In this document: in pieces, positions 1-10,197 of the stretch
Position numbering within the stretch: position 1 is the stretch's first letter
Layout: every line of letters begins with the position of its first letter
DNA from: Brachypterus glaber
Lineage: Eukaryota > Arthropoda > Insecta > Coleoptera > Kateretidae
NCBI GenBank assembly: GCA_958510825.1
Contig: OY294049.1
Coordinates: 23,822,945 to 23,886,944, forward strand
Length of the DNA: 64,000 bases
Reading direction: 5' to 3'
Notes under the pieces: generated by a model
The model's input: the letters and a program-made list of their open reading frames with translations, nothing else
Database searches by the model: none
What the model was told of the DNA's origin: nothing
Position numbers and translations under genes: made by a program

Positions 1-1714
1 TCTAAAACTGAAGATGATAAAATCTTAAAACAACTTAAATTAAAGATAAAAAACGAAAATTTATTTCTTACAAAGGCAGATAAAGGTTCATGTTTGGTTG
101 TCTTAGACAAAACTGACTACGTTGATAAGGTTAATGAGTTCTTGACAGATAACGGTTTTAAAGAATACGATCCGAAAATAGACCCAGCTATTAGCTATAA
201 TAGAAAAAATGTTAGATTAATAAACACACACAAAACATTTATAAACAAATATACCGATCTTAAGTTGGCTGTAATGAATCCCGTAACCCCAAGACTTTAT
301 TGTTTGCCAAAAATACATAAAGCAGGTATACCCTACAGACCGGTAGTAAGTTGTGTAAATACTCCCACTTATAAATTATCGAAGTATTTAAACAAAACAT
401 TTATAAAATTGGATATCTTTAAACGAAAGAGATCAGTCAAGAACTCAATCGAGTTTGTTAATAAGGTCAAGGACTTGGACCTTGGTAAGGTTTTTTCGTT
501 AGTTTGGATGTGAAAGATTTGTTTACCAATGTTCCAATCAAAAAAGTCTTAAGTCTGGTGGATGAACTCATAACTGACAGCGACTTATCCGATAATGAAG
601 GATCATCTTTAAAAGCTTTAATCAAGCATTGTGCCGAACAGAATTTCTTCACTTTTAATGGTAAGCACTATAGAAGTAAAGACGGTTTAGCTATGGGTCC
701 AATGAGTCCAATACTGGCAGAAATATTTATGAATTTTTTTGAATCTTTAGTTTTTGGTTCTGGTCATTCATGTCTGCTTTTAATAAAGTACTGGCTTCGA
801 TATGTTGACGATATTTTACTATACTGGAGAGGTACTTTAATGCAAATTTTTGTCTTTTTTGATTTTCTAAATACTTTGAATGATAGTATAAATTTAACCT
901 TTGAAATTGAAGAAAGTAATAAGATTAATTTCTTGGATCTGACTGTATCTAGGGTTAACAATAGGCATTCGTTCAGCATTTTTAGAAAACCGACACAGAC
1001 TGATCATGTTATTCCTTTTACTTCCAACAGCCCTTTTAACCACAAGATGGCTGCATTTCATAGTATGATTCATCGTTTACTATCGTTACCTCTTTCCTAT
1101 ATAGATTATAAAACAGAGCTAAATACAATAAAATACATTGCTTACATGAATGGCTACAACCCAGAACTGATAAACAAACTATTAAGAAGAAAACAAATTA
1201 AATTGGCTAACAACAACCTCACTTCTTTGTTAAATATCACAAATGAAATTAAATATATATCAATTCCTTACATAGGTCCAATTAGTCAAAGTATTGCAAA
1301 ATTATTTAGGGGTTCATTTAAAGTCTCATTTAAACCACTTTCAAATATTAAAACCCACTTGATTAAAAACAAAGACCCTATTGAAAAGTTGTCAAAATCG
1401 GGAGTTTATAAGATCAACTGTAACTCTTGTGAGTGTTTTTATATTGGACAAACGGGAAGATCTTTTGGTGTTAGGGCGAACGTTTAGTAGGAAAGAAGTT
1501 CTCACATTTTTTAAATCACCTAAGAGACGAAACACATACATTCGAGCGGAATTCTAATTTTGAAATTCTACATATACAAGATGGTGGAGTTAAATTGGAT
1601 CTTTATGAAGAATTAGAGATTAGTAGTTTTGCTCATAAGTATCCTGAAAATATTTTAAATAAACAGCTTACGTTCCCCCGTTCTAACACTACACTTTTTA
1701 GCTTATTCTTGTAA
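1..1714 (+). pseudogene. Penelope-like retroelement: reverse transcriptase + GIY-YIG endonuclease, frameshifted
   Basis: The frame is already open at base 1, so the 5' part lies outside the window. Readable blocks in order: a KADKG...VVLDK..DYV block (about 76-125), PRLYCLPKIHK and PYRPVVS (about 289-350), RT motif A SLDVKDLFTNVP (about 500-533), motif B GLAMGPMSPILAEIF (about 688-730), motif C YVDD (about 802-813), FLDLTV, then FRKP. A C-terminal GIY-YIG nuclease follows: GVYKI, a CNSC pair and YIGQTGR (about 1402-1460). This order, with GIY-YIG after the RT, is diagnostic of Penelope-like elements, which integrate by target-primed reverse transcription. Two frame breaks are visible, near 490-500 (T-rich run just before motif A) and near 1478. 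After the second, the C-terminus continues in another frame to a TAA at 1712-1714. The catalytic aspartates are intact but the gene cannot be read through. The RT and GIY-YIG assignments are secure; the subfamily is not resolved. Confidence 0.93.
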
Positions 1715-2350
1715 TACTTGCGGTTGTTTTATATATGTGAATACATTTATGTATCTATTTGTGTATAATTATTGCAATAAGTAGATTGGAATTTTAAGAA
1801 ACAACATTTCTTAATATTTTAATTTCAATCTTTCAGGATTTTGTTGAATAGTGTTTAAAAATATTTTACCCATCCCTTAAAATGCTTATGCCTATTCTTC
1901 TTCCTCTTCCTTTTCTTTTTCTTTCCTTCTACTGCTTTTCTTTTCCTTTTCTTCTTCTACTTCTTTTTCTTACACACCTTAGCTTAGAACATCCCTAATA
2001 TTGATTATAGATTTTCAAAAAAAAACTCTTGATTTTTGACATTTATTATTTATATACTGTATGTTTAAACACGTGTTTTGTGATTTTATTGTTAATATTA
2101 TGTTTATATTGTCTTGTAAATTGAAGTGGACGTTACGTTACTGTGTTTTACATTTATAAATGTTTTCTTATGGTTATTTTTGACCTTTTATAGATATAGT
2201 ATTTTTATATATTTTTGGCTAGGTAAGATAAACTTTGTATTTCTTAAAATAATCTCTAACTTGTGTAATTTCTTGTAGTCTGACGATGATAATCGAAACC
2301 GGTAACTAACCTAAATTATTAATAAAGTGAATGATGACTAAAAGTTTGAT
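1715..2350 (+). mobile_element. Penelope-like element 3' untranslated tail
   Basis: AT-rich sequence with no ORF. It begins with a pyrimidine-rich stretch (about 1895-1970) and ends near an AATAAAGTGAATGATGAC segment. At 2280-2299 it carries CTGACGATGAT followed by ATCGAAACCGGT, the kind of CUGANGA...GAAAC signature found near the 3' ends of Penelope-like elements. The downstream end of the element is not certain; no target duplication could be identified because the 5' end is missing. Confidence 0.5.
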
Positions 2351-2885
2351 TTTTTGAAATAATATCTCTTCACTATAAGTATACGTACGTTATATTATGG
2401 ATCTCAATATTTTTGATTTTCGCAATTGGGTAATATATTTTATTTGTTACATACAAAATTAATTTAATGCATTTTTAGTTTTTAATAATACGTCCAAGTA
2501 AACAAAAATTAATATATTTTTTCTAAAAACTTTTTACCTAGGTAAATAGCTATTCCAACTTTTTTTTATATTACAACATAAATTCTAATAAAATATATAA
2601 CAATTTTAAGCTTAAAACGTATTAGTTTTTTAAAAGTTAAATCAAATAAAAACCCTAATAGAGTAATAACCTTAAAAGGCGGTAATTTAAAAGGGTAAGT
2701 TTTTAAATATTTCCAAACGAAGAGTAAACATTTTAAATGCTAAACCCATTAGTACATTACGGAGTAAAGAAACTTTTCAATTATGAAAACTAATCCATGG
2801 TGCTAAATTCGAAAATTTAATTTTGTACTGGATAAATTCGTTTGTTTGCTTACGCAAAAATAATAATCGACGCAAAAAATATCTA
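2351..2885. other. AT-rich, no recognised feature
   Basis: Poly-A/T-rich sequence without a convincing ORF, inverted repeat or RNA gene. Confidence 0.5.
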
Positions 2886-3160
2886 CATGTGCAATGTTTT
2901 TGGGAATATCGCTTTCAGTAACATCTGTTGTTATGTTACAAGCATTTTATAGGGTTCCGTACCTTAAAAATGAGAAACAGAACCCGTTAGGGTCGCTTGG
3001 TTGTCCGCCCGTCTGTCCGTTTTTAAAACCCTTCTATTCACTTCACTCATATATAATATACAGTAGTTGGCGAATTTCCAGTACTCGCATAGGCGCCGCG
3101 TCGACTCTAGCGTTGACGCGAGGTTTTAAATATTTACATTTTAATTTTTTTTTATCTTGA
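2886..3160. repeat. Dispersed repeat with GGGTTCCGTACC / GTCTGTCCG motif
   Basis: A GC-richer island. It contains TAGGGTTCCGTACCT, then AACAGAACCCGTTAGGG, then a CCGCCCGTCTGTCCG tract. GGTTCCGT and ACAGAACCC are nearly inverted to each other. I associate this word order with very abundant nonautonomous repeats in insect genomes, Lepidoptera especially, but that is recall and not a search. The 88-residue open frame over it looks incidental. Confidence 0.45.
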
Positions 3161-3279
3161 TTTTTTTAATGATTCCATTTAAACGAGTAAGGTGGGAAAA
3201 AAGTTATTGACAAATAAAAATTAAAAACTTTTGTATTCTTAAAAGATAAAAATAGAATGTCGTTTTTTTCTTTGAAAAA

Positions 3280-3282
<3 letters not shown>

Positions 3283-3361
<79 letters not shown>
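3283..3361. repeat. (TA)n microsatellite
   Basis: About 39 uninterrupted TA units bounded by CCGA on the left and ACGTATG on the right. The Ile/Tyr open frame across it is an artefact of the repeat. Confidence 0.98.
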
Positions 3362-3362
<1 letters not shown>

Positions 3363-3789
3363 GTATGTATAGTTAATATGCATAGTTAATATTGATGTGG
3401 GTAGCAAATTAGTCGTCAAATGTTTCGATTTATAAAAATTTCCCTCATAATTCTGCAAAATTATTCCGTAAGCCTATGTTTCTGTGTTTATTTTTAACGC
3501 TGAGTTTACGCCGAATATATAAAAAATATATTTGTCCTCAAATCTGCCAAAGCCTTTTTCACCCATTTAGAATACACTTAGAAAGCTAAAATTTGATACA
3601 CATGCTCAACTCGGTTGACAATACAATTTTATATAAAATTTACCCCCTAATTTAGTGAACTGTTAACCACGCCGTGTGCAATAAAATTTGCAAGGAATCC
3701 GTCACTTTAGGCCTAGATCATTGTTAAAAACGTGATCCAATAAACATTTTATGTTTATAATTTTTTAAGTGTTATGTAACATTAGTTAT
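3362..3789. other. No recognised feature
   Basis: Between the TA microsatellite and the minisatellite-related block at 3790. AT-rich, with no ORF, no inverted repeat and no match to other parts of the window noticed. Confidence 0.4.
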
Positions 3790-3965
3790 AGTTTTCGTGA
3801 GAATTAGTATATTAGGATTTTAAAGGTTGCTAAAAGTGAATATGATAATAAAAAATCCATTTTACGAGCGGAGCTGAAAAATGGAAAAAAATTTTACTGG
3901 GCAGTGTATTTTTTTGCAGTTATGGCGAAGGCGCCACTTTAGGTTATTAGGTAAAATTAATAATA
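3790..3965. repeat. Diverged repeat sharing units with 4540-4945 and 5400-5495
   Basis: The first part (TTTTCGTGAGAATTAGTATA, GGTTGCTAAAAGTGA) resembles the minisatellite unit at 4.5-4.9 kb. The second part (TTTACTGGGCAGTGTATT, then TGGCGAA) recurs at about 5400-5495. The minisatellite therefore seems to derive from a longer dispersed repeat whose ends are still visible on both sides. Confidence 0.6.
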
Positions 3966-4205
3966 AAATTAGGCGATCTCTACCAACTAATTATGACAAT
4001 AAAGAATTATTTTAAATAATAAAACCTGATACTAAGGTCAACCAACGCTGCAGATGTGAAGAGTTTTGGAAATCAAGACTCCCTCTAGACGAGAAACCGT
4101 CAAGAAATGGTTGACAAGATCAATCTATTTCTTGTCTCAAAAATCGAGTCTCTCGACAATCGAGAATAGTAATTTTGCTTTCCCATTTTGAAAATTTTCT
4201 AAATT

Positions 4206-4500
4206 TTGGGAAAGCGTATTCGTGCAAAAATTTTCAATTTTTTATTTTTGCTTATTCTTGCGTTTTATGACGTTTTATGTCGATATAAATCAATTTCGAG
4301 CAAAAAAAAAAAATTGTCACTCTGTCGGTCGGTAGATCGGTCCATCGGTAGATCGGTCGGTCAATCGGTCGGTCTGTCCGGGAAATCTTGTCAACACGAT
4401 AACTTAAGAACGCTTTAAGCTAGAGACTTGAACTTTGGCATAGAGGTATCTTACCAAAAATTCTCACTCGGGATTGTTTTTGTTGAACAAACGGGCAAAC
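4206..4500 (+). repeat. GTCTGTC-type interspersed repeat, copy 1
   Basis: A member of a family with five copies here (others at 25545, 46740, 50020 and 57955). Shared order: a TTGCGTT..ACGTTTTATG segment, a GTC/GATC-rich simple tract (4319-4380), then a conserved block with ACGATAACTTAAGAACGC, GCTTTAAGCTAGAGACTTG and a GGATTGTTTTTG run. The simple tract is expanded here as imperfect GGTCGATC units. No coding capacity was seen. Superfamily unknown. Confidence 0.7.
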
Positions 4501-4539
4501 GAGGATATTTTTTTTTTACAAAAAATTGAAAATTGTTAT

Positions 4540-4945
4540 ATAGGGGTGTTTGTGTGTTGTGTTTGTCTAACTTCACCCCCGAGGGGTGAGCGGGTAAATA
4601 TTTTTAAATATTTTAATATTTTCTTCAAAATTGGTATATAGGGGTTTTAGGGGTCGACGAATCTGAATCTGATAATAAAATTTTTCTAATTTCACACCCT
4701 GAGGGGTGGGAGGTGGTTTTCGTGAAAATTTGTATATTTGGGTTTTTGAGGTTTTCGAAAGTGAATCTGATATTAAAAAATTCCAAACTCCGCCCTCTGA
4801 GGGCCGGGGGTAGTTTTCGTGAAAATTGGTATATTGGGGTTTTTGAGGTTGCTAAAAGTGACTCTGGTAATAAAAAAATCTATCTATCTCCACCCCCTGA
4901 GGGGCGGGGGTAGTTTTCTTGAAAATTGGTATATCGTTAATAAAC
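4540..4945 (+). repeat. Minisatellite, about 97-bp unit, four copies
   Basis: Each unit has a GC-rich core of the type CCCCCTGAGGGGYGGGGG (itself a short palindrome), then GTAGTTTTCGTGAAAATTGG, TATATTGGGGTTTTTGAGG and AAAGTGAATCTGATAATAAA. The third and fourth units are the most alike and the first is the most diverged. The open frames across it follow from the repeat and are not considered genes. Confidence 0.85.
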
Positions 4946-4954
4946 ATGCAATAC

Positions 4955-5246
4955 CTCCTAAGGGAACGTTCAAGTATTACGTAACGCAAATTTTGATCAT
5001 TTTGGACTTTTATAATTTATTTGTGGATTAATACGTTATAATTAAGAGGTATGTGTATTAAATATAAATTGTATTCTCTCCCTAAATATCAATTTGTGAT
5101 ACTAGGTTAAGTACCGGTACTTTTTTTTTTCAAATTTTAGTCATATTAATCCCAATTTTTGAAAAATGAAACTCCTGCTAAAGCAGTCGTTGCATTTTCG
5201 ACATTGGGATTAATATTCATAAAATATATGTAAAAAACCACCGATA
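4955..5246. repeat. Dispersed repeat with nested hairpin, copy 1
   Basis: Matches 58541-58808 over about 220 bp, with block order rearranged: the AAGGGAACGTTCAAGTATTA / CGTAACGCAAATTTTG block lies at the left here and at the right in the other copy. The body carries a 13-bp stem, TATTAATCCCAAT...ATTGGGATTAATA (about 5146-5217), enclosing a smaller CTGCTAAAGCAG hairpin. Both hairpins are kept in both copies. Class unknown. Confidence 0.75.
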
Positions 5247-5704
5247 CCTAACCTACTATCGGTGACAAAGGAACTGACACGTGTGTTTCAGGTTTAATTA
5301 AAAAAAAAATGTTGATATTTAGCTATATCTGCATAGTATTGTGAAGTTTCAAAAAATTTATTCCACTCGTTTATTTAGTAGTATCACTTATGATATTACC
5401 CCTGATAATAAAAAAATCCATTTCACGCGCGGAGGTGGAAAATGGTAAAGCTTTTTTACTGGGCAGTGTATTGTTTTTTGACTTTGGCGAAACCCTAAAT
5501 GTGACTATGTTTGTATTGAAAGAGCTAAAAAGGTCTGATTAAAATTAATTCACTGGGTGATCTATATAACGATTATGTTTTTGAAGTCCGTCTAGACTTT
5601 ATAAAATAAATTTTTATTTACAATATTAGACGATAAAATTTCCCTGCAATAAAATAAATAATATGTAAGTATAATTGTTAGTGACTTACATACTACCTAC
5701 TATA
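5247..5704. other. No gene; fragment of the 3790-type repeat
   Basis: 5400-5495 repeats the CCATTT..GGTGGAAAATGG..TTTACTGGGCAGTGTATT block seen at 3855-3930. The rest is AT-rich with no recognised feature. Confidence 0.5.
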
Positions 5705-6312
5705 CTGGGTGAGTTTCAGTCCATGAACAACCCCTAAAATGGAATTGTTTTCAATTCTATCAAACCAATTTTTTTGTAGCTCATATTTTTTAATAAGCGC
5801 TACAAAATGGCGTAAAATGAAATAAAAGAAAAAAAAGTACGCCATTATGTAACCCTTACATTATCGCACCAAAAAGGTAAGAGCGTCCAAGGGGGTTGCC
5901 ATTTGAAAAGTTAAGTTATGAAGGAAAAATCGTTTTAAAAAATTTAAAGCGCAAAAAAAAACCAAATTTTGGTTTTTACATAACATGTTTTTTCAATATT
6001 TAGCAAATAAATTAGATTTGATTTATAAAAAAATAAATCTTGTATGTTACTAAAAAAAAATTAAAGACATAATTTTTTTTAATGTATATTTGTTTACTGG
6101 GTCCAAAAATGCAAAAATATACAGGCGGTGTCATTTAAAAAAATAATAATTTAAGTATGTTGCCTGTCCAATAGAAACCGGAAGTGCAAAAAAATAATTT
6201 TGTGTGTCATTTTGTAGCCTTTGTTTAGAACAAAGGCTTTAAAAAAAATTGCTTTGATCTGATTGAAAACAACCTAATTTTATGGGCTGTCCATGGACTG
6301 AAACTCACCCGG
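5705..6312. mobile_element. TA-flanked MITE with about 70-bp terminal inverted repeats, family M1 copy 1
   Basis: The left end CTGGGTGAGTTTCAGTCCAT is mirrored by the right end ATGGACTGAAACTCACCCGG. Similarity of the arms continues inwards (AACCCCTAAAATGGAATTG, GTTTTCAATTC). TA dinucleotides flank both ends (5703-5704, 6313-6314), as expected for Tc1/mariner-type insertion. There is no ORF, so it is nonautonomous. A second, end-damaged copy is at 19242. Confidence 0.85.
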
Positions 6313-6920
6313 TACATACCAATATTTAATAAAAGTTATAATCATTGTTTTATATATTAATAGATTGATGGAATAATAAAATAATATTTTTATAATTTTG
6401 TTTAAAATTAAAAATTTCTGTCCTTAATACATTAATATATTGAAATTAAAGTTACTTTTTTTTTCACTATGCCTATTAAAATATATTTTTTGTAATTTTT
6501 TTCTGGAAATTCGGATCCACCGTGTTTTTTTCACAACGAACTAATATGAAATTATTTAATTTACAGAATTTTTTAATCGCTTAACCCGAGTCTGTCAGGT
6601 GTGGTTTTCATATCTAGTTTCGGCGTTTCTGAGGTTCTTTATTCAAAAACCTGGCGTATTAATTTATTACTAATAAATAAGGCAGACAGGTATATTTTTA
6701 TTCCAGCTAGTTAGCTAATAATTACATTATACAATGTAAAACCAATCAAATTTTAATTAAATGTCATATTATAAGTGTTATGTTTGACTATAAATTTAAT
6801 ATTATCATATTAAAATTATGTTTCATCCATAAAACATATTGTTGATCAAATATATTTGTAAACTCCCGCCAGATAAGGCCACATATTGTCGCTTAAATAT
6901 TACGAGATATAATAATTATA
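6313..6920. other. AT-rich, no recognised feature
   Basis: No ORF above noise and no clear inverted or tandem repeat. Confidence 0.4.
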
Positions 6921-7997
6921 CACAGCGTGTCAAAAGTCCACCTCCCCCCTATCTTTTGAACAGCTTAAGATATTAACTTGAAATTTGGAAAACCTAAATA
7001 ACATAACCCAGATAATTTTTTGCTATATATTTGGTATGCCTAGGGTGCCCGATGGAGACAGAGGGCAAGAGGGGATTTTTTTTTAATAAAAAGGTGAGTC
7101 GTATGATACATTATTTTAAAGCTTGTAAAATTCTCTATTTGCTCACATATTTTTTATATTTTTCGAAGAAATTTTTATTTTAAACCCCCAAAAATGGGAA
7201 TTTTCGTCAAAATTTCTTTAAAAAGTCCAAACATCAAACAATTTTTGAAAAATGGCTTATTATACGATTCAAATACATCAGTTATACTTTTAAACAGATT
7301 TTGAAAAAATTTTAGAAAAAAATCTTAAAAAACCGCATTTTTTAGCAAAAAAAAATTGAAAACTTGAAAAAAAGGTTTAAAAAATAAAAAAATTATATAG
7401 ACGAATAGAGAATTATATAAGCTTTAAAATGATTTATCACACGGCACCCCTTCCTCTCTCCATTGTGCCCACTAAAAATATCAAATATATACTTAAACAG
7501 GGTGGCTACTCTCTGGAAAACCGGGAAAACCAGGAAAAGTCAGGGAATTTGACCGACCGGGAAAAGTCAGTGAGAAGTCAGGAAAAATTCTAAAAAAAGC
7601 AAAAATTTAGAAAACTTATGAAAATTTAGATATTTCCAATCCACAGTTTGCTATTTAAACCTTATTTATTGAAAAATCATAATCAGAAAAAAATATCGGA
7701 GTTGCCAGACCTTTTAGGTGAAAAATTTTAAAACCGCCCGTGCTTCTTTTCGACTGACTATATACAAGATTTCTTTTTCCATATATGTCGGGAAATAGTC
7801 GTTTTTTTTTTTGTCATAAGACTGCTTATTGGTCAGGGAAAAATAAAAAAAAATCCTGGAAAACCAGGAAAAGACAGGGAAATTTGATTCTGAAAAATAG
7901 TGGCCACCCTGTTAAAAATTATTTGGGTTATGTTTTAAACTTTTGATATCTTAAACTGTTCAAAACTGTTAAAGGGGCGGACTTTTGACAAGCTCTG
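6921..7997. mobile_element. Foldback TA-element, family F (diverged copy), with nested insert
   Basis: The left end CACAGCGTGTCAAAAGTCC and right end GGACTTTTGACAAGCTCTG are inverted repeats, flanked by TA on both sides. The arms run almost to the centre: TTTAAAGCTTGTAAAATTC near 7117 is mirrored by ATAAGCTTTAAAATGATT near 7417. It is a diverged relative of the elements at 44639 and 56706. The right arm is interrupted by the element at 7498-7911; deleting that insert and one TSD restores arm pairing. Confidence 0.85.
7498..7911. mobile_element. Nested 414-bp TIR element, CAGGGTGGC ends, TTAAA duplication
   Basis: Starts CAGGGTGGCTACT and ends AGTGGCCACCCTG. TTAAA directly repeats on both sides (7493-7497, 7912-7916). 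The pre-insertion state is confirmed by the opposite arm of the host foldback. Inside, GGAAAACCAGGAAAAGTCAG and GGAAAAGACAGGGAAATTTG recur in inverted sense. There is no ORF. A 5-bp duplication is unusual and the superfamily is unassigned. A much decayed relative may lie at about 57520-57635. Confidence 0.85.
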
Positions 7998-8090
7998 TAT
8001 GCCAAGGTAGAAAAAGACATTTTTATAGCCGAACGTATTATATCCCAAAATGCGTAGCATCGAGGGATATAAAAGTGGGAGCCTATAATA

Positions 8091-10174
8091 CACTTCTGCT
8101 CAAAAATATCGGCCCACCTAAAAAAATACACATTTTCAAATGCTAATAACTCCAAAACTATTCAATAGATTTATTTGACCTTTTTTTTATTTTAAAGCTT
8201 GAACTTTTAGCTCTTAATTACTGGAATAAAAATTATCAAAAATCTTTTTTTAAACCGGCAGCAATGAAAATTACACAGCTATGTTTTTTTACTGCTTCTT
8301 TCGATATGCGCACGGTTTGCCACTGCATATTTTTTTACAATTTAATTAATTGATTTTATAGGCCAATTAAATGGGAGTAATTTCTTTTTTAACTTTTTAA
8401 TTTTCCTTTTCTCGTTTAGGAGATATACGGTTTTTTCTGAAAATAAACATTTTTGCAAATAACAAAAAAACTACCCAGTGGATTTAATTGATTTATTTTT
8501 TAATTTGAAGCTTAAGTCCTTAACTTTTATTTATTTAATTTAAGTTTCTGGTGCAAACATGTTTAAACTGGGTTTACATTGCTTAAATAGTCATGTTTGT
8601 TTTACCCAATCTTTTTTGATGCAATTTAACCACAAACTCAAATGTTTCCATAAGTTTTAAAACTTATTCTAAAAGCCACACTTATTGTGACTGATTCCTT
8701 CTTTTATTTTTTATCATAAGTCTTCTCATTTAGGAGAAATTAAAGTTTTTCGGAAAAAGTGACTTTTTAATCAGTGGGCTAGTGCCACCCCTGTAAAACT
8801 GTATATGACGGAAAAGCGTCGATAGAATATAAAGATCTATTGCACTTCTATAACTTTAGCTTAAATAAATACATTTAATTAACACGTTTTCTGCGTTAGC
8901 AACTTTTTGGTTCCCAGCTCAGACTGCGTTTTGAGGCATATATGTCGAACGAACTTTGCACAGACTGTTTAAATCTCTAATGGTACTCCAAAAACAAGTT
9001 CTAACGTCTTTTTAAGGACTTTTTGCTTTTTAATTTTTTTTAAACAAAATATTTTATCAAATAAAATAACAATAAACAAATTTTAAATTTTATTAAAATT
9101 ATTTAATAACAATTATAAACACAAAAAAACGTATTAGACGTGTATGTTTTTTTACAACAATGCTGTTTTTCGTTATTATTAGTTACATTACATTATGGTC
9201 AATAAAACATTCAATTTAATTTAACAAAACACTAAAACTAACCAACATTACACGGTTGAGGCTAGGTTATCAATGTGTATACACTATAGTTAAAATTTAT
9301 CTACTTAAATATTATAGACGTTATAGTCATATTTCCCAATGTTTTTCATACAGAATTAGGTTTTAAAAATGGTTTGAGGCAGCTGTATATCCCATAATAA
9401 TAATTTTAACGAGTTAAAAAAGTATTGTCACATAAGTGACAAGTCTTGTCAATCATAAAAAAGTTAGTTACAGGGGTGGCACTAGCCCACCACTTAAAAA
9501 GTCCTTATTTACCAAAAAAACATAATTTCTCCTAAATGAGAAGACTTATGATAAAAAATAAAAGACAGAATCAGTCACAATAAGTGTGGCTATTAGAATA
9601 AGTTTTAAAACTTATGGAAAGATTTGAGTTTGTGTTTAAATCGCAACAAAAAAGATCGAGTAAAAAAAACATGACTATTTAAGCAATGTAAACTCAGTTT
9701 AAACATGTTTCCAACAGAAACCTAAATTAAATAAATAAAAGTTTACGATTTAAGCTTCAAATTAAAAAAAAAATCAATTAAATCCATTGCGTAGTTTTTT
9801 TGTTACTTGCAAAAATGTAAATTTTTAGAAAAAACCTTATATCTCCTAAACGAGAAAAGGAAAATTAAAAAATTTAAAAAGAGATTACTTCCATTTAATT
9901 AGGCTATAAAATCAATTAATTAAATTGTAAAAAAATATGCAGTGGCGAACCATGCGCATATCGAAAGGTGCAGTAAAAAAACATAGCTGTGCACTTTTCA
10001 TTGCTGCAGGTATAAAAAAAGATGTTTGATAATTTTTATTCCAGTAAGTAAGAGCTAAAAGTTCAAGCTTCAAAATAAAAAAAAGATCGAATAAATCCAT
10101 TAAATAGTTTTGGAGATATTTGCATTCAAAAATGTGTAATTTTTTAGGTGGGCCGATATTTTTGAGCACAAGTG
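8091..10174. mobile_element. Tc1-family element copy A, internally deleted, about 0.7-kb TIRs
   Basis: Ends CACTTCTGCTCAAAAATATC and GATATTTTTGAGCACAAGTG, flanked by TA. The terminal inverted repeats are very long, about 8091-8800 and 9470-10174, each ending inward at GGGCTAGTGCCACCCCTGTA. It is nearly identical to copy B (28935-32731) but lacks the whole transposase. The deletion joins GTATATCCCAT (9397) to AATAATAATTTTAACG, removing about 1.7 kb relative to copy B. It is nonautonomous but both ends are intact, so it could in principle be mobilised by an active relative. Open frames inside are incidental. Confidence 0.93.
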
Positions 10175-10197
10175 TAGTCTTCCCTACTGCGGTATAT

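Noticed and set aside
3204..3458. ORF with an Ile-Tyr run
   Set aside because: It is the (TA)n microsatellite translated.
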